A stretch of DNA of 64,000 bases from Pseudomonas sp. (GCF_030683065.1 NZ_JAUXMX010000007.1:227798-291797); one strand, 5' to 3'; positions 28,116 through 39,504 are shown, numbered from the stretch's first letter. The notes: generated by a model from the letters alone, not told the origin. Made by a program: numbers and translations.

Positions 28116-29465
28116 TCAACCCGGTAGCGGCAGACTCACCATAAGTTCGGTGCGGCCTGGCGTTGACGATAAGGTAAAACGACCACCCAGGTGCTCGACT
28201 CGCTCGCGCATATTGCGCAGGCCGATGCCGCGACTGCGCGCCTGTTCGATCCGGGCGCTGTCGAAGCCGACGCCATCATCGCGCACCTTCAGCTGTACCG
28301 TCGAGCCATCCTGCACCAGCTCGATACTGACCCGGCGTGCCTGGGAATGCCGCGCGATATTGGCCAGCGCCTCCTGCACGATACGAAACAAGGCGACCGA
28401 CTCGCCATCGGGCAGCCGCAGCATGTCCAGGCTCTGCTGGTACTCGACCAGTAGCCCGCTGCGCTGCTCGAACTCGACCGCCAACTGACCGATGGCCGCC
28501 GGCAGGCCGAAGCTGTCGAGCAGCGAGGGGCGCAGATCATGCGATATGCGCCGCACCTCGGCGATTGCCCCGCCGAGGCGCGCCAGCCCGCCGCGCAGCG
28601 TCTCCAGCGCCTGGCTGCGGCCGTTTTCCAATTCGTGGCAGGCCAGTTCGAGGCGGAACTTGACCGACACCAACAACTGGCTGATGCCGTCGTGCAGCTC
28701 ACGCGAGACCCGCGAACGCTCTTCCTCCTGGGAGCTGACGATACGTTGCGCCAACAGCTGCAGCTTGCGGTCAGCCAGGCGCTGCTCGCTGAAATTGAGC
28801 GTCAGCCCACCGGCGGACACCAGCAGCACCGCCACCAGCGCCACCCAGGCCAGCGCCCACATGGTGCTGCGGATGTTCTCCGCCACCTTGGCCCGTGCCT
28901 GCTGGGTAGCCAGCTCGACATCATCGAGATACAGACCGGTGCCGATCATCCAGCCCCAACGCTCAAGCATCACCACGTAAGCGAGCTTTTCGGTCAATTG
29001 CCCGGAGGAGGGTTTCTCCCATTCATAGCGCTGAAAACCATCACCACTGCGCGCGGTGAGCAGCAACGCCTGGATCGCTTGCACCCAATGCGGATTGGTC
29101 ATGCTCACCAGGTCGCGACCGATCAACTCAGGCTGGCGCGGGTGCATCAGGCTTCGTCCCATGCCGTCGTAGACGAAGAAGTAACCATCGCTGCCATAGT
29201 CGAGACCCAGCAGTATGTTTAGCACCTGCTGCTGGGTGACGGCATCATCGCGGCCGCTGGCATAAAACGGCGCAACAGCGCTCAAGCCCAGCTCGACGTA
29301 GTTCTTCAACTCGGTTTTTTTGCTGGCAATGATGCTGGTTTCAATCAGCAACTCCTGCTGCTCACCCAGGCGCTGGGCATGCGACAGCACCAGCGCGCCG
29401 ATCACGGCAATGGCCAGCAGCAGGGGCAAAATGGCCAGCGCGACGATCTTTTGTTTGAGTGGCAT
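28116..29465 (-). CDS. Cache-domain sensor histidine kinase (HisKA_3 type)
   Basis: Membrane sensor of 449 residues. The N-terminal helix (IVALAILPLLLAIAVIGALV) is followed by a periplasmic single Cache domain (about residues 35-190) containing DYGSDGYFFVYDGMG and LMHPRQPELIGRD, typical of small-molecule (often organic acid) sensors. A second helix, then the HisKA_3 box SRVSRELHDGISQ (His near 254) and the HATPase (DDGVGFD, GIGLRNMRERVEHLGG) follow. It forms an operon with the NarL-type regulator. The ligand is unknown. Confidence 0.93.
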   Translation of the reverse strand: MPLKQKIVALAILPLLLAIAVIGALVLSHAQRLGEQQELLIETSIIASKKTELKNYVELGLSAVAPFYASGRDDAVTQQQVLNILLGLDYGSDGYFFVYDGMGRSLMHPRQPELIGRDLVSMTNPHWVQAIQALLLTARSGDGFQRYEWEKPSSGQLTEKLAYVVMLERWGWMIGTGLYLDDVELATQQARAKVAENIRSTMWALAWVALVAVLLVSAGGLTLNFSEQRLADRKLQLLAQRIVSSQEEERSRVSRELHDGISQLLVSVKFRLELACHELENGRSQALETLRGGLARLGGAIAEVRRISHDLRPSLLDSFGLPAAIGQLAVEFEQRSGLLVEYQQSLDMLRLPDGESVALFRIVQEALANIARHSQARRVSIELVQDGSTVQLKVRDDGVGFDSARIEQARSRGIGLRNMRERVEHLGGRFTLSSTPGRTELMVSLPLPG

Positions 29466-29557
29466 AGGGACCGTTGGTGGCTGGCGAAGAGGGTGCGCAA
29501 GTCTAGCAATGCAGGGCGGCCTGGCAGCTCATTATCAGAAGGTGCCAGGCCAGGTCC

Positions 29558-29995
29558 TCAGACTTCGAGGAGAAAGGTCACCGGACCGTCGTTGACCAGA
29601 TGCACCTGCATATCGGCACCGAAGCGGCCACAGGCAACCTGCGCATGCTTGAGTCGAGCCTGCTCGAGCAGCAGGTCGAACAACGCAGCGCCCAGGGCCG
29701 GCGGCGCGGCGCTGGAAAAACTCGGGCGCAAGCCGCTACGGGTATCGGCCGCCAGAGTGAACTGCGAGACCAGTAGCAGACCGCCGCCAACATCGCACAA
29801 AGACAGGTTCATCTTGCCGTCAGCATCGCTGAACACCCGGTAGTTGAGCAGCTTGTGCAGCAGCTTGCTGACGCTGGCAGGATCATCCTGCGGCTCGACC
29901 GCAACCAGCGCCAGCAAGCCCTGCTCGATGGCACCGACCACCTCGCCACTAACCTCCACCCGCGCAGCGCTGACCCGCTGGATCAGCGCCTTCAT
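29558..29995 (-). CDS. dtd: D-aminoacyl-tRNA deacylase
   Basis: Removes D-amino acids wrongly attached to tRNA. The 145-residue DTD1 shows [28 protein letters not shown] (SQFTL signature) and the C-terminal [11 protein letters not shown]. It overlaps the pip gene by 4 bases. Confidence 0.97.
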   Translation of the reverse strand: MKALIQRVSAARVEVSGEVVGAIEQGLLALVAVEPQDDPASVSKLLHKLLNYRVFSDADGKMNLSLCDVGGGLLLVSQFTLAADTRSGLRPSFSSAAPPALGAALFDLLLEQARLKHAQVACGRFGADMQVHLVNDGPVTFLLEV

Positions 29996-30963
29996 GCTTC
30001 GTCTGGCGACAGGTCAAGCAAGCGCTGGGCGATCTGGTCGGCTGCACGCACCAAGGCATCGGTGATGCCCACTTCGGAGGCGGCGTGGCCGGCATCGCGG
30101 ATGATCTGCAGCTCGCTATTAGGCCAGGCCTGGTGCAGCTCCCAGGCATTGTCCAAGGGGCAGATCACGTCATAGCGGCCATGCACGATAACGCCAGGCA
30201 GGTGAGCGATTTTCGCCATATCACGGAGTAACTGATCGGCGTCGAGAAAGGCGTTGTTGACGAAATAGTGGCACTCGATCCGGGCAATCGACAGCGCCCG
30301 GTGCGAATCGTTAAAGCGGTCGACCACTTGCGAGTTCGGCCGCAGCGTGGCGGTACGCCCTTCCCAGGCCGACCAGGCCTTGGCCGCATGCATCTGGGCG
30401 ATCTGGTCGGAGCCGGTCAGACGCTTGTAGTACGCCTGCATCAACTCACCGCGCTCCACGACCGGGATCGGCGCCAGGTAGTCCTGCCAGTAGTCGGGGA
30501 ACAGTCGGCTGGCGCCTTCCTGGTAGAACCAGTGGAACTCCTGCGGGCGGCACAGGAAAATACCGCGCAGGATCAGCGCACGTACCCGCTCAGGGTGACT
30601 CTGGGCGTAGGCCAGCGCCAGGGTCGAGCCCCAGGAACCGCCGAACAGCACCCACTTGTCGATACCCAGGTGCTCGCGAATTCGCTCCAGGTCGGCTACC
30701 AGATCCCAGGTGGTATTGTTTTCCAGGCTCGCATGGGGCGTCGAACGCCCGCAGCCACGCTGGTCGAAGGTGACAATACGGTACAGATTAGGATTGAAGA
30801 AGCGTCGACTCAGGGCATCGCACCCCGCGCCCGGGCCACCATGAATAAACACCACAGGCAGACCATCCGGCGACCCGCTCTCGTCTACATAGAGCACGTG
30901 AGGTGCCTCTACAGCGAGCTCGTGGCGGGCGTAAGGTTTGATCTCCGGATACAAAGTCTGCAT
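29992..30963 (-). CDS. pip: Proline iminopeptidase
   Basis: Alpha/beta-hydrolase that removes N-terminal proline from peptides, 323 residues. The HGGPG oxyanion motif ([13 protein letters not shown]), nucleophile elbow GGSWGS, the Asp (GRYDVICPL) and His (DAGHAA) are present, as are the S33-family segments [12 protein letters not shown] and [21 protein letters not shown] sequence. Same pip-dtd order as P. aeruginosa. Confidence 0.95.
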   Translation of the reverse strand: MQTLYPEIKPYARHELAVEAPHVLYVDESGSPDGLPVVFIHGGPGAGCDALSRRFFNPNLYRIVTFDQRGCGRSTPHASLENNTTWDLVADLERIREHLGIDKWVLFGGSWGSTLALAYAQSHPERVRALILRGIFLCRPQEFHWFYQEGASRLFPDYWQDYLAPIPVVERGELMQAYYKRLTGSDQIAQMHAAKAWSAWEGRTATLRPNSQVVDRFNDSHRALSIARIECHYFVNNAFLDADQLLRDMAKIAHLPGVIVHGRYDVICPLDNAWELHQAWPNSELQIIRDAGHAASEVGITDALVRAADQIAQRLLDLSPDEA

Positions 30964-31065
30964 GGTGCACTCCTGGATGTATACGTAGGGTACGGCGCCA
31001 CCTCGTGTGCAAATAGCCCGCGTCCCGCTCTGCCTCGCATCATAACCATGTAAAAGGATTTCAGC

Positions 31066-31500
31066 ATGTCAGCTCGGCAATTTGCCTTACTTTTAGTGGT
31101 GCCTTTCATCCTGCTGACGGGTTGCGGGGCCAAGGATGACCCACAGGCGAGCCTGGAAGCAGCGGTGCAGCAGCTGCAGGACAACCTGCAAGCGAAGAAT
31201 ACCGGCGCCGTCCTCGCGCAACTGCATCCGCAGTTTAGCGCCCAGCAGGAGTTCGACCGCGACTGGGCCAGGCGCACCATGGCCCTGCTGTTTCTGCGGC
31301 ACAAGAACGTCAGGGTGATCGCCCTGAGCAAGAGCAGCCGCCTCGACCCGACTTACAGCGAGAAAGGCCACAGCCAGGCGCAAGTCGCCCTGACCGGTGC
31401 CGAAAACCTGATCCCCGACAGTGCGCGGCACTATGGGGTCAAGCTGGAGTGGTGGCGCGAAGGCGATGAGTGGCAACTGGCGCGACTGAGCTGGGAGTGA
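31066..31500 (+). CDS. Small lipoprotein of unknown function
   Basis: A 144-residue lipoprotein with signal ending in the lipobox LTGC (Cys20). The mature part starts with an amphipathic helix (ASLEAAVQQLQDNLQAKN) and continues with a mixed alpha/beta region (WARRTMALLFLRHKNVRVI, VKLEWWREGDEWQLARLSW) reminiscent of NTF2-like folds. The fold remark is by pattern only; no function is claimed. Divergent from pip. Confidence 0.8.
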   Translation: MSARQFALLLVVPFILLTGCGAKDDPQASLEAAVQQLQDNLQAKNTGAVLAQLHPQFSAQQEFDRDWARRTMALLFLRHKNVRVIALSKSSRLDPTYSEKGHSQAQVALTGAENLIPDSARHYGVKLEWWREGDEWQLARLSWE

Positions 31501-31577
31501 TGGCCGCTGCGCGGATCAGCGTGATCCGGTGGGCATAAGGCCGCAGAACGCGAACCTATGCCCACCGGGCGTGGAGC

Positions 31578-33500
31578 TTACCAGTCCCAGTTGAGGGACA
31601 GGTTCACGCCATGTTGACGGTCGTCGGTGCCACGGAACTGATAGGCCGCGCGCAGCTGCAGCTCCTCGGCCAAGGCATGGCTGACGCCCACTCCGGCCAG
31701 CGTCTGGCCGCTGACCGGGGTATGCCCCTGCAGCTCAAAGCTGTTACCGGCTACCGAGTTGAGACCCATGCGCAGATCGCGACGATCGTCCTCAAACTCA
31801 CGCTCGCGGGCGATTTCGGCAAACACCTGGGTTGCCGGTGATAGCTGGTAATTGGCCTGCAGGCCAAGCCCCAAACGCGCGCTGTCGCGCTGCTGGTCGG
31901 CATAGTTGAGCGCCGTCGAACTGGAACCGTTCTCGCGATAGCCGTCTACATCGACCTTGGCATAGTCGGCGCTGATGAACGGGCTGACCCGCCAGCCGCT
32001 GTCGGCATTGGCCAGGTCATAACCCAGGCGCCCGGACAGTGCCCAGAGCTGACCATCGCTGTCGCCTTTCTCACTGCGCTGGGCGATGCCCAGGGCGAAC
32101 TGCCGGTTGAGGTTGCTGTAATCCAGATGACCGAGACTGAGGCTGGCATCGGCCCACAGGCGAACCTGCTGGTATTGGGCGAAGGCGCTGAGCAGGTAGC
32201 TGCGCAGGTCGTACTCGGAGTCGGCCTCGCCTACCTCAAGAGTCTGCTCCTGCAGGCCAAGGGCCAGGCCCAGACGCCATTGCTCACTTAGCCGGTAGCT
32301 GGTGCCAAGATTGACGCCCAAGCCTGTGCTGTCGCCGCTGGCTACCGCTTCACCGCGCTCGAACTGCTGGCGCTGACCGCTGGCACCAACGAAGCTGCGC
32401 CACTGACCGACTGCTTGCCAAGCGCCACGGTCAGCCTGCCATTCGCTGCGCAGTTGCTGCTGGTGACCGTTGAGGCTGGCCATGGCCATTTCCGGCAGCA
32501 GGGACACTTCCCAGGGCGCGCCGAGAATCGAAAAGATGTAGTCGGCGCTGATCTGCTGCACCGCGCCGGTAGGGTGCACACCGTCGTTGAACATCAAGCG
32601 GTCGGGGTTCGGCGTAAGCCCGCCGATACCCCAGGTCGGGTCGGCCAGGCAGCTGTCGCCGCTGAAGCAAACATCGGTCTGCGCCACCAAGGGATCAAAA
32701 CCAAAGGCAGCCAAGTCGCTTTGTACCTCGGACAGCAGCCCGCGGAAATTCAGGCGGATTACGTTACCGCCCAAGGCTGAAAGCTGATTACCCAATTCTG
32801 CGTTGAGTAGGCCTGCGGCGCTCGACCAGCCGGCACGAAAGCCCGAGACGAAGCCGAGCGGGGTCAGGCCGACATCCGGCAGGTCGGAGACGATGATGGT
32901 GCGCGCGCCAGCCTGCTGCAGGGCGGCCACACCTGCCACCAGATCGGCCGCTGCCGCCGCGGCGCTGGCCTGGTCGGTGACAATGCCTTGCAGCACATCG
33001 TTGCCACCGCCATTGATGTAGAACAAGGCGTTAGGATCAACCCGCGGCATATCCACCAGATAGCCATTACGGGTACGGATGGTGCCACCGCCGGCATTCA
33101 CTACCGAACCGTTAGCCGCTGTGATCGAGGCGAGAATCTGATCGGTGCGATAGCCGCCCACCGCATAGTTAGTACCGTCGGCGTTGCCAGTTAGTATCTG
33201 CGGCAGGATGGGTGTCGAGGGCAATGCCTGTAGGCCGAGCAATCCGGCCAGACGCTGGGTGGCAACCGCATCGAAGTACTCGGTGTTATTGCCAAGATAC
33301 GTCGGCCCCGTGCGATTGGTGAAGCGCACGCCGCCTGTCGGATTGCCGCCCAGCAGCGGGCTGCCAATGTCGGGAAACTGTCCGCTGTCGCTCAGCGAAT
33401 CACCAAATATGATCAGCTGCGAGTAGGGCATGGCGTGGGTTGCTGTAGGCAGGCCGGCGAACAGCACGGCGGCGGTCAGGACTTTCAGGCTGGGGGTCAT
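31578..33500 (-). CDS. estA: Esterase autotransporter EstA (GDSL family)
   Basis: Outer-membrane esterase of 640 residues with the catalytic domain facing the cell surface. A signal peptide (to about residue 23) precedes FGDSLSDSG (Ser35), the GGND block (INGGGNDVL) and the DGVHPTG Asp-His pair. The C-terminal ~280 residues form the autotransporter beta-barrel, ending LSLNWDW with a terminal aromatic. In P. aeruginosa EstA affects rhamnolipid production and motility. It has its own upstream region with a perfect palindrome (33573-33586). Confidence 0.93.
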   Translation of the reverse strand: MTPSLKVLTAAVLFAGLPTATHAMPYSQLIIFGDSLSDSGQFPDIGSPLLGGNPTGGVRFTNRTGPTYLGNNTEYFDAVATQRLAGLLGLQALPSTPILPQILTGNADGTNYAVGGYRTDQILASITAANGSVVNAGGGTIRTRNGYLVDMPRVDPNALFYINGGGNDVLQGIVTDQASAAAAAADLVAGVAALQQAGARTIIVSDLPDVGLTPLGFVSGFRAGWSSAAGLLNAELGNQLSALGGNVIRLNFRGLLSEVQSDLAAFGFDPLVAQTDVCFSGDSCLADPTWGIGGLTPNPDRLMFNDGVHPTGAVQQISADYIFSILGAPWEVSLLPEMAMASLNGHQQQLRSEWQADRGAWQAVGQWRSFVGASGQRQQFERGEAVASGDSTGLGVNLGTSYRLSEQWRLGLALGLQEQTLEVGEADSEYDLRSYLLSAFAQYQQVRLWADASLSLGHLDYSNLNRQFALGIAQRSEKGDSDGQLWALSGRLGYDLANADSGWRVSPFISADYAKVDVDGYRENGSSSTALNYADQQRDSARLGLGLQANYQLSPATQVFAEIAREREFEDDRRDLRMGLNSVAGNSFELQGHTPVSGQTLAGVGVSHALAEELQLRAAYQFRGTDDRQHGVNLSLNWDW

Positions 33501-33572
33501 GGATGCTCCTTCTTATTGTGGTTGCCTGCGGGCAAGCATAGAAGAGTATCCAGAGCGGCCAGACGGCACAGC

Positions 33573-33586
33573 CACCCATATGGGTG
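33573..33586. promoter_or_regulatory. Perfect 14-bp palindrome upstream of estA
   Basis: CACCCATATGGGTG lies about 75-85 bases upstream of the estA start in the 127-base estA-hutG gap. A symmetric site in this position suggests a dimeric regulator, but none is identified. Confidence 0.4.
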
Positions 33587-33627
33587 ATCCCCCCCGATCA
33601 CACTCGGCGCAACACCGCCTCAGCCAG

Positions 33628-34431
33628 CTAACGCCCGTAGCGCTCGCGACCCCAGGCCAGCATCGCCTGCAGCAGGTCGCGGATCACCTCCTGGGTCGGT
33701 TCGGCAAGGTCTTCGCGATAGTCGAAGGGCACCTGTTCCTCCATGTAGGTGCACTGCGCAAGTTCCAGCTGTATGGCATGCACATGGGTCTGCGGCTGGC
33801 CGTAATGGCGGGTGATGTACCCACCTTTAAAGCGCCCGTTGAGCACTTGGCTGTAATGCCTGGCAGCCGCGCAGACCGCCAGCAGGCGCTCGCCCAGTTG
33901 CGCGTCGCAGCTGGCGCCGGCATTGCTGCCTAGGTTGAAGTCCGGCAGCAGGCCGTCGAACAGGTGCGGCACGCAAGAACGGATCGAGTGCGCATCGAAC
34001 AGCAGCGCATAGCCGAACTCGGCCTTGATCCGCGCCAGTTCGCCAGCCAGGGTCTGGTGATACGGCGTCCATATCTCGGCAAGATAACGCGCGCGCTCGG
34101 CGCTGGATGGCTCGAGCCCTGCGCGATACAGCGGCTCGCCGGTGAATAGAATCGTCGGGAACAGCCCGGTGGTGGCACTGGTGTAGAGGGGGGCGTCATC
34201 CTCCGGCCGGTTGAGGTCGATGACATAGCGCGAGTAGCACGCTGCCAGGGTGCTGGCGCCCAGCTCATCGGCGAAGTCATACAGCCGCGGGATATGCCAG
34301 TCGGTATCGCTGAGGTGCTTTGCCTCCTCGACCAGGCCCGCCTCGACGGCAGGGGTCAGCAGGATGCCGGGATGCGGCATGCTGATCAGCAGTGGCGTGC
34401 TGCCGCGGCTGAAGTTGAGTACGTTATCCAT
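33628..34431 (-). CDS. hutG: N-formylglutamate deformylase
   Basis: Last step of the formylglutamate branch of histidine breakdown, giving glutamate and formate. The 267-residue FGase-family protein shows [25 protein letters not shown] and [10 protein letters not shown] with the zinc-binding residues. Start [10 protein letters not shown] overlaps the hutI stop by 8 bases, so hutI-hutG are translationally coupled. Confidence 0.95.
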   Translation of the reverse strand: MDNVLNFSRGSTPLLISMPHPGILLTPAVEAGLVEEAKHLSDTDWHIPRLYDFADELGASTLAACYSRYVIDLNRPEDDAPLYTSATTGLFPTILFTGEPLYRAGLEPSSAERARYLAEIWTPYHQTLAGELARIKAEFGYALLFDAHSIRSCVPHLFDGLLPDFNLGSNAGASCDAQLGERLLAVCAAARHYSQVLNGRFKGGYITRHYGQPQTHVHAIQLELAQCTYMEEQVPFDYREDLAEPTQEVIRDLLQAMLAWGRERYGR

Positions 34432-35632
34432 GGTCGATCTCCTGTGCATGGCGAATCACCCGCTTGGGCAGATCGCCACCCAACCAATAGGCCAATTCCG
34501 CCGGGCGCTGGATGTCCCAGGCAACGAAATCGGCGACCTTGCCTACTTCCAGGCTACCGCGACTGGCGGCCAGACCCAAGGCCTTGGCGGCATACAGGGT
34601 GACTCCGGCCAGGGCTTCCTCGGGAGTCAGGCAGAACAAGGTGCAGGCCATGTTGAGCATCAGGCGCAACGACAGCGCCGGCGAAGTACCGGGGTTGAGA
34701 TCGCTGGCCACCGCCATGGCCACGCAATGCCGACGCAGCAGCTCGATCGGCGGCAAGCGGGTTTCGCGCAGCAGGTAGAAGGCGCCGGGCAGCAGCACCG
34801 CCACGCTGCCGGCCTCAGCCATGGCGACCACGTCGGCCTCATCCATGTATTCCAGATGATCGGCCGACAGCGCACGGTAGCGCGCTGCCAGGCTGGCGCC
34901 GTGCAGCGCGGACAGTTGCTCGGCGTGCAGTTTGACCGGCAAGCCCAGCGCCTGCGCGGCGGCGAACACCCGCTCGACCTGGGCCGGGGAGAAGCCCAGG
35001 TGCTCGCAGAAGGCATCCACCGCATCCACCAGCCCCTCGGCTGCCAGCGCCGGCAGAATCTCGCGGCAGACCAGCTCGATATAGGCATCGGCGCGCCCTG
35101 CATATTCCGGCGGCACGGCATGGGCGGCCAGACAGGTAGCGCGCACGGTCAGCGGCAGCATCTCGCCGAGACGGCGGATCACTCGCAGCATCTTGCGCTC
35201 GCTGGCCAGGTCAAGGCCGTAACCGGACTTCACCTCAAGCGTAGTGACGCCCTCGCGCAGCAATTGCCGCGCCCGCCACAGCGCGTCGCTCAACAACTCG
35301 TCCTCGCTGGCTTCGCGGGTGGCGCGCACAGTGCTGGCGATGCCGCCGCCGTTTGCTGCGATCTCGGCATAGCTGACCCCTTCGAGACGCTGCTCGAACT
35401 CGCCACTGCGGTCGCCGGCAAACACCAGGTGGGTGTGGCAGTCGATTAGCCCAGGGGTCAGCCAGGCGCCGTCGAGGTCATGCCGCTCGACATAGTCGCC
35501 GGCGGGCAGCTCGGCTCGCGGGCCAATCCAGGCGATGTGCACGCCCTCGGTAACCAGCGCGGCGTCCTCGATGATCGAGTAACGCCCTCCGGCCATGGTC
35601 GCGGCGTGACAGTTGAACCATAGGGACTGCAT
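34424..35632 (-). CDS. hutI: Imidazolonepropionase
   Basis: Third step of histidine degradation, hydrolysing imidazolonepropionate to formiminoglutamate. The 402-residue amidohydrolase has the metal-binding [12 protein letters not shown], the conserved VKSGYGLD, and [15 protein letters not shown] precedes the ATG at 35632 by 10 bases. Upstream lies a 368-base gap before hutH. Confidence 0.96.
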   Translation of the reverse strand: MQSLWFNCHAATMAGGRYSIIEDAALVTEGVHIAWIGPRAELPAGDYVERHDLDGAWLTPGLIDCHTHLVFAGDRSGEFEQRLEGVSYAEIAANGGGIASTVRATREASEDELLSDALWRARQLLREGVTTLEVKSGYGLDLASERKMLRVIRRLGEMLPLTVRATCLAAHAVPPEYAGRADAYIELVCREILPALAAEGLVDAVDAFCEHLGFSPAQVERVFAAAQALGLPVKLHAEQLSALHGASLAARYRALSADHLEYMDEADVVAMAEAGSVAVLLPGAFYLLRETRLPPIELLRRHCVAMAVASDLNPGTSPALSLRLMLNMACTLFCLTPEEALAGVTLYAAKALGLAASRGSLEVGKVADFVAWDIQRPAELAYWLGGDLPKRVIRHAQEIDHG

Positions 35633-36000
35633 AACAGGTATTCCTCCTCGCGGCGTCGGCACAGGTTCTGCCAATGACCGGTAACTCGCAACAAAGGCCC
35701 ATCGCCGGACCAGAATGATGCGGTCAGGGTGCTGCTCACACCCGCATGGCTGCCGCCCAGCCAAAGGCAATCAATGGCGGGTAGAAATGCACGCAACTCG
35801 GCGCAGGGGTGGCGACAAGCGTGTGAAAAAGCTTCCGCCTGCTGCAACCGCCTCCGCGCCCTGCGCTCCGACCCACTACCTTGAGCAATCGATTCGTAGG
35901 GGGTCACTCGCCGCAGGCAGTGCACCCTGAATCACCGGTAGACAAACAATCGCGACGGCGCTCGATATTTCATAACCGCTGAGCGCCGGTGCAAAAGCAC
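35633..36000 (-). other. hutH-hutI intergenic gap
   Basis: 368 bases where no gene is supported. In P. aeruginosa this interval holds transport genes; here none remain. There is no HutC-type palindrome or clear terminator. Confidence 0.55.
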
Positions 36001-37536
36001 TCAGTCCTGCGACGGCAACAGTTCAGCCACCACCAGTTCACTCAGGCAGCGCGAGGCCAACAGCTCGCTGGCCGCCTCGATATCCGGGGCGAAGAAGCGA
36101 TCCTGCTCATAGTGTGCGACCCGCTTGCGCAGTGCTGCGCGGGCCTGCTCCAGTTTCGCCGAGGTCTTGCGGCCTTCGCGAAAGTCCAGACCCTGGCAGG
36201 CGCCGAGCCACTCGACGGCAAGGATGCCGCGCACGTTATCGGCCATTTCCCACAGGCGTTTGCCGGCCGCCGGGGCCATGGACACGTGGTCTTCCTGGTT
36301 GGCCGAAGTCGGCAAACTGTCGACGCTGTGCGGATGGGCCAGCGCCTTGTTCTCGCTGGCCAACGCAGCGGCGGTGACCTGGGCAATCATGAAGCCGGAG
36401 TTGACCCCGCCATTGGCCACCAGAAACGGCGGCAACTGCGACATGTGCTTGTCCATCATCAGCGAGATGCGTCGCTCGGAGAGCGCGCCGATTTCGGCGA
36501 TGGCCAGCGCCAGGTTGTCGGCCGCCATGGCCACCGGCTCGGCGTGAAAGTTACCGCCGGAGATCACATCACCCTCGGCGGCGAACACCAGCGGGTTGTC
36601 CGATACCGCGTTAGCCTCAATGCCAAGCACCTCGGCGACGTGACGGATCTGGTTAAGGCAGGCGCCCATAACCTGGGGCTGGCAACGCAGCGAATAAGGG
36701 TCCTGCACCTTGTCGCATTGCGCATGCGAGCGGGAAATCTCGCTGCTGGCAGTGAGCAGGTCGCGGTAAGCCATCGCTGCATCGATCTGTCCACGTTGGC
36801 CACGGGCCGCATGAATACGCGCATCGAAGGGCGCCCGCGAACCGAGCATGGCTTCGACGCTGAGGCTGCCGCAGACCAGCGCCGCGGCGAACAGATCCTC
36901 GGCATCGAACAGGCCGCGCAGGGCATAGGCGGTCGACACCTGAGTGCCATTGAGCAGCGCCAGGCCTTCCTTGGCCGCCAGGGTCAGCGGCTCGAGGCCG
37001 GCGACCGCCAGCGCCTCGCGCGCCGGCAGCCATTCGCCGCGATAGCGCGCCTTGCCCTCGCCGAGCAGTACCAGCGACATATGCGCCAGCGGCGCCAGGT
37101 CACCGGACGCACCAACCGAACCCTTGAGCGGGATATGCGGATAGACCTCGGCGTTGAGCAGGGCGATCAGCGCATCGATCACCACCCGGCGGATGCCGGA
37201 AAAACCGCGGGCCAGGCTGTTGACCTTGAGCAGCATGATCAGGCGCACCAGGCCATCGTCGAGCGGCTGGCCGACGCCGGCGGCATGCGACAACACCAGG
37301 GAGCGCTGCAGGTTTTCCAGATCCTCGCTGGCGATGCGGGTCGACGCCAGCAGGCCGAAGCCGGTGTTGATACCGTAGGCGGTGCGGTTCTCGGCGAGGA
37401 TCTGCTCGACGCAGGCGACGCTGGCCTCGATGCCCAACGCCGCGCTTTCATCCAGGCTGACGCTGACTGCGCCCTGATGCACTTGGCGCAGCTGGGCCAG
37501 GCTCAGTTGGCCGGGCAAAATGTTCAGGGTGTGCAT
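36001..37536 (-). CDS. hutH: Histidine ammonia-lyase
   Basis: First step of histidine degradation, deaminating histidine to urocanate. The 511-residue enzyme carries the MIO prosthetic-group triad Ala143-Ser144-Gly145 in [14 protein letters not shown] and the family segment [14 protein letters not shown]. The ATG at 37536 has AAGGAG upstream. It starts 2 bases after the hutU stop. Confidence 0.97.
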   Translation of the reverse strand: MHTLNILPGQLSLAQLRQVHQGAVSVSLDESAALGIEASVACVEQILAENRTAYGINTGFGLLASTRIASEDLENLQRSLVLSHAAGVGQPLDDGLVRLIMLLKVNSLARGFSGIRRVVIDALIALLNAEVYPHIPLKGSVGASGDLAPLAHMSLVLLGEGKARYRGEWLPAREALAVAGLEPLTLAAKEGLALLNGTQVSTAYALRGLFDAEDLFAAALVCGSLSVEAMLGSRAPFDARIHAARGQRGQIDAAMAYRDLLTASSEISRSHAQCDKVQDPYSLRCQPQVMGACLNQIRHVAEVLGIEANAVSDNPLVFAAEGDVISGGNFHAEPVAMAADNLALAIAEIGALSERRISLMMDKHMSQLPPFLVANGGVNSGFMIAQVTAAALASENKALAHPHSVDSLPTSANQEDHVSMAPAAGKRLWEMADNVRGILAVEWLGACQGLDFREGRKTSAKLEQARAALRKRVAHYEQDRFFAPDIEAASELLASRCLSELVVAELLPSQD

Positions 37537-37538
37537 GT

Positions 37539-39224
37539 TCAGGCTCCTTTGGCCGAGTTGATCATCGGCAGGTTGAGGCCCTGCTCGTGGGCGCAATCGA
37601 TGGCAATCTGGTAACCGGCATCGGCGTGACGCATCACCCCGGTGGCCGGATCATTGTTCAGCACATTGGCGATGCGCACGGCCGCTTCGTCGCTGCCATC
37701 GCAGACCACGACCATCCCGGAATGCTGAGAGAAGCCCATGCCCACCCCGCCACCGTGGTGCAGCGAAACCCAGGTCGCGCCGCTGGCGGTATTCAGTAGG
37801 GCGTTGAGCAGCGGCCAGTCGGACACCGCATCGGAGCCGTCCTGCATGACTTCGGTTTCGCGGTTGGGGCTGGCCACCGAACCCGAGTCGAGGTGATCGC
37901 GGCCGATCACGATCGGGGCGGACAGCTCGCCACTGCGCACCATCTCGTTGAAGGCCAGGCCGAGCTTGGCGCGCTGACCCAGGCCGACCCAGCATATGCG
38001 CGCCGGCAGACCCTGGAAGGCGATACGCTCGCGGGCCATGTCCAGCCAGTTGTGCAGATGGGCATCGTCCGGGATCAGCTGTTTGACCTTGGCGTCGGTC
38101 TTGTAGATGTCCTCGGGGTCGCCAGACAGCGCGACCCAGCGGAACGGGCCGATGCCGCGACAGAACAGCGGACGGATATAGGCCGGGACAAAACCGGGGA
38201 AGTCGAAGGCGTTACTCACGCCCTCCTCCAGCGCCATCTGGCGGATGTTGTTGCCGTAGTCGAAGGTCGGCACGCCAAGCTTCTGCAAATCCAGCATGGC
38301 CTGCACGTGCACGGCCATCGACTGCTTGGCCGCCTTGACCACCGCCGCCGGCTCGCGCTGCGCGCGTTCGCGGTACTGCTCCCAGCTCCAGCCGATCGGC
38401 AGGTAGCCGTTGAGCGGGTCATGGGCGCTGGTCTGGTCGGTGACCATATCCGGGCGCACGCCACGGCGCACCAGCTCGGGAAGGATCTCGGCAGCGTTGC
38501 CACAGAGGGCGATGGAGATCGCCTTGCCCTCGGCACAATACGTCTCAAGGCGCGCCAGGGCGTCGTCCAGATTGCTGGCCTGTTCGTCGACGTAGCGGGT
38601 CTTCAGGCGGAAGTCGATGCGGCTCTGCTGGCACTCGATGTTCAGCGAGCAGGCGCCGGCCAGGGTGGCCGCCAGCGGCTGCGCGCCGCCCATGCCGCCA
38701 AGGCCGGCGGTCAGCACCCAGCGGCCCTTGAGGCTGCCGGCGTAATGCTGGCGACCGGCTTCGACGAAGGTTTCATAGGTGCCCTGGACGATGCCCTGGC
38801 TGCCGATGTAGATCCAGCTGCCGGCGGTCATCTGGCCGTACATGGCCAGGCCCTTGGCATCCAGTTCGTTGAAGTGTTCCCAGGTCGCCCAGTGCGGCAC
38901 CAGGTTGGAGTTGGCGATCAGCACCCGCGGCGCGTTGCTGTGGGTCCTGAACACGCCGACCGGCTTGCCGGATTGCACCAGCAGGGTTTCGTCGTCATTC
39001 AGGTTGGTCAGGCACTCGACGATCTTGTCATAGCATTCCCAGTTGCGCGCGGCACGGCCGATACCGCCATACACCACCAGCTCCTTGGGGTTCTCGGCGA
39101 CGTCCGGATCGAGGTTGTTCATCAGCATGCGCAGCGGCGCTTCGGTCAGCCAGCTCTTGGCGGTCAGCTGATTACCACGCGGGGCGCGGATTTCGATGTC
39201 GCGAAAACGGGTCGAGTTGCTCAC
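37539..39224 (-). CDS. hutU: Urocanate hydratase
   Basis: Second step of histidine degradation, hydrating urocanate to imidazolonepropionate using tightly bound NAD. The 561-residue protein shows the NAD-binding [10 protein letters not shown] and the signature [11 protein letters not shown]. The start is GTG at 39224 with GGAGG upstream. First gene of hutU-hutH-hutI-hutG; a HutC-type operator lies 78 bases upstream. Confidence 0.97.
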   Translation of the reverse strand: MSNSTRFRDIEIRAPRGNQLTAKSWLTEAPLRMLMNNLDPDVAENPKELVVYGGIGRAARNWECYDKIVECLTNLNDDETLLVQSGKPVGVFRTHSNAPRVLIANSNLVPHWATWEHFNELDAKGLAMYGQMTAGSWIYIGSQGIVQGTYETFVEAGRQHYAGSLKGRWVLTAGLGGMGGAQPLAATLAGACSLNIECQQSRIDFRLKTRYVDEQASNLDDALARLETYCAEGKAISIALCGNAAEILPELVRRGVRPDMVTDQTSAHDPLNGYLPIGWSWEQYRERAQREPAAVVKAAKQSMAVHVQAMLDLQKLGVPTFDYGNNIRQMALEEGVSNAFDFPGFVPAYIRPLFCRGIGPFRWVALSGDPEDIYKTDAKVKQLIPDDAHLHNWLDMARERIAFQGLPARICWVGLGQRAKLGLAFNEMVRSGELSAPIVIGRDHLDSGSVASPNRETEVMQDGSDAVSDWPLLNALLNTASGATWVSLHHGGGVGMGFSQHSGMVVVCDGSDEAAVRIANVLNNDPATGVMRHADAGYQIAIDCAHEQGLNLPMINSAKGA

Positions 39225-39301
39225 AAGAATCCTCCAGGGAAAGACCGCCGTCAGCCTGAATAGTTTGGCGCGTTGCGGCTGGGCATGCGCAGATCTAAAC
39301 A

Positions 39302-39311
39302 TGTATATACA
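39302..39311. promoter_or_regulatory. Likely HutC operator upstream of hutU
   Basis: Perfect palindrome TGTATATACA in the hutD-hutU gap, the same core as the site between hutC and hutF. HutC repressors of pseudomonads bind TGTA-N2-TACA-type sites. Confidence 0.75.
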
Positions 39312-39504
39312 GGTAAGATCAAGCACAGCAACATCACACCAGTGATCGCAGCGGAGCAGGCAGACGCATCACCGCCAGCATTCACCAGAGCGGACGCTTG
39401 CGCAGCCCGTACGCCAGCCATCGCGGCATCGCTGAAATGCCCGCCAGCGGGCCATAGGGACAGGTTTTAGCAGCCGTCAGGCAAGTACGTCGGCCGCGAG
39501 GGCG

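Noticed and set aside
35458..35925. Leftward frame overlapping the hutI start and the hutH-hutI gap
   Set aside because: It is out of frame with hutI, overlaps it by 175 bases and shows no domain. It was considered as a transporter remnant, but no membrane segments are seen.
35989..39263. Long rightward frames opposite hutH and hutU
   Set aside because: Both hut genes carry full family signatures on the minus strand. The opposing translations are low-complexity His/Gln/Arg-rich shadows.
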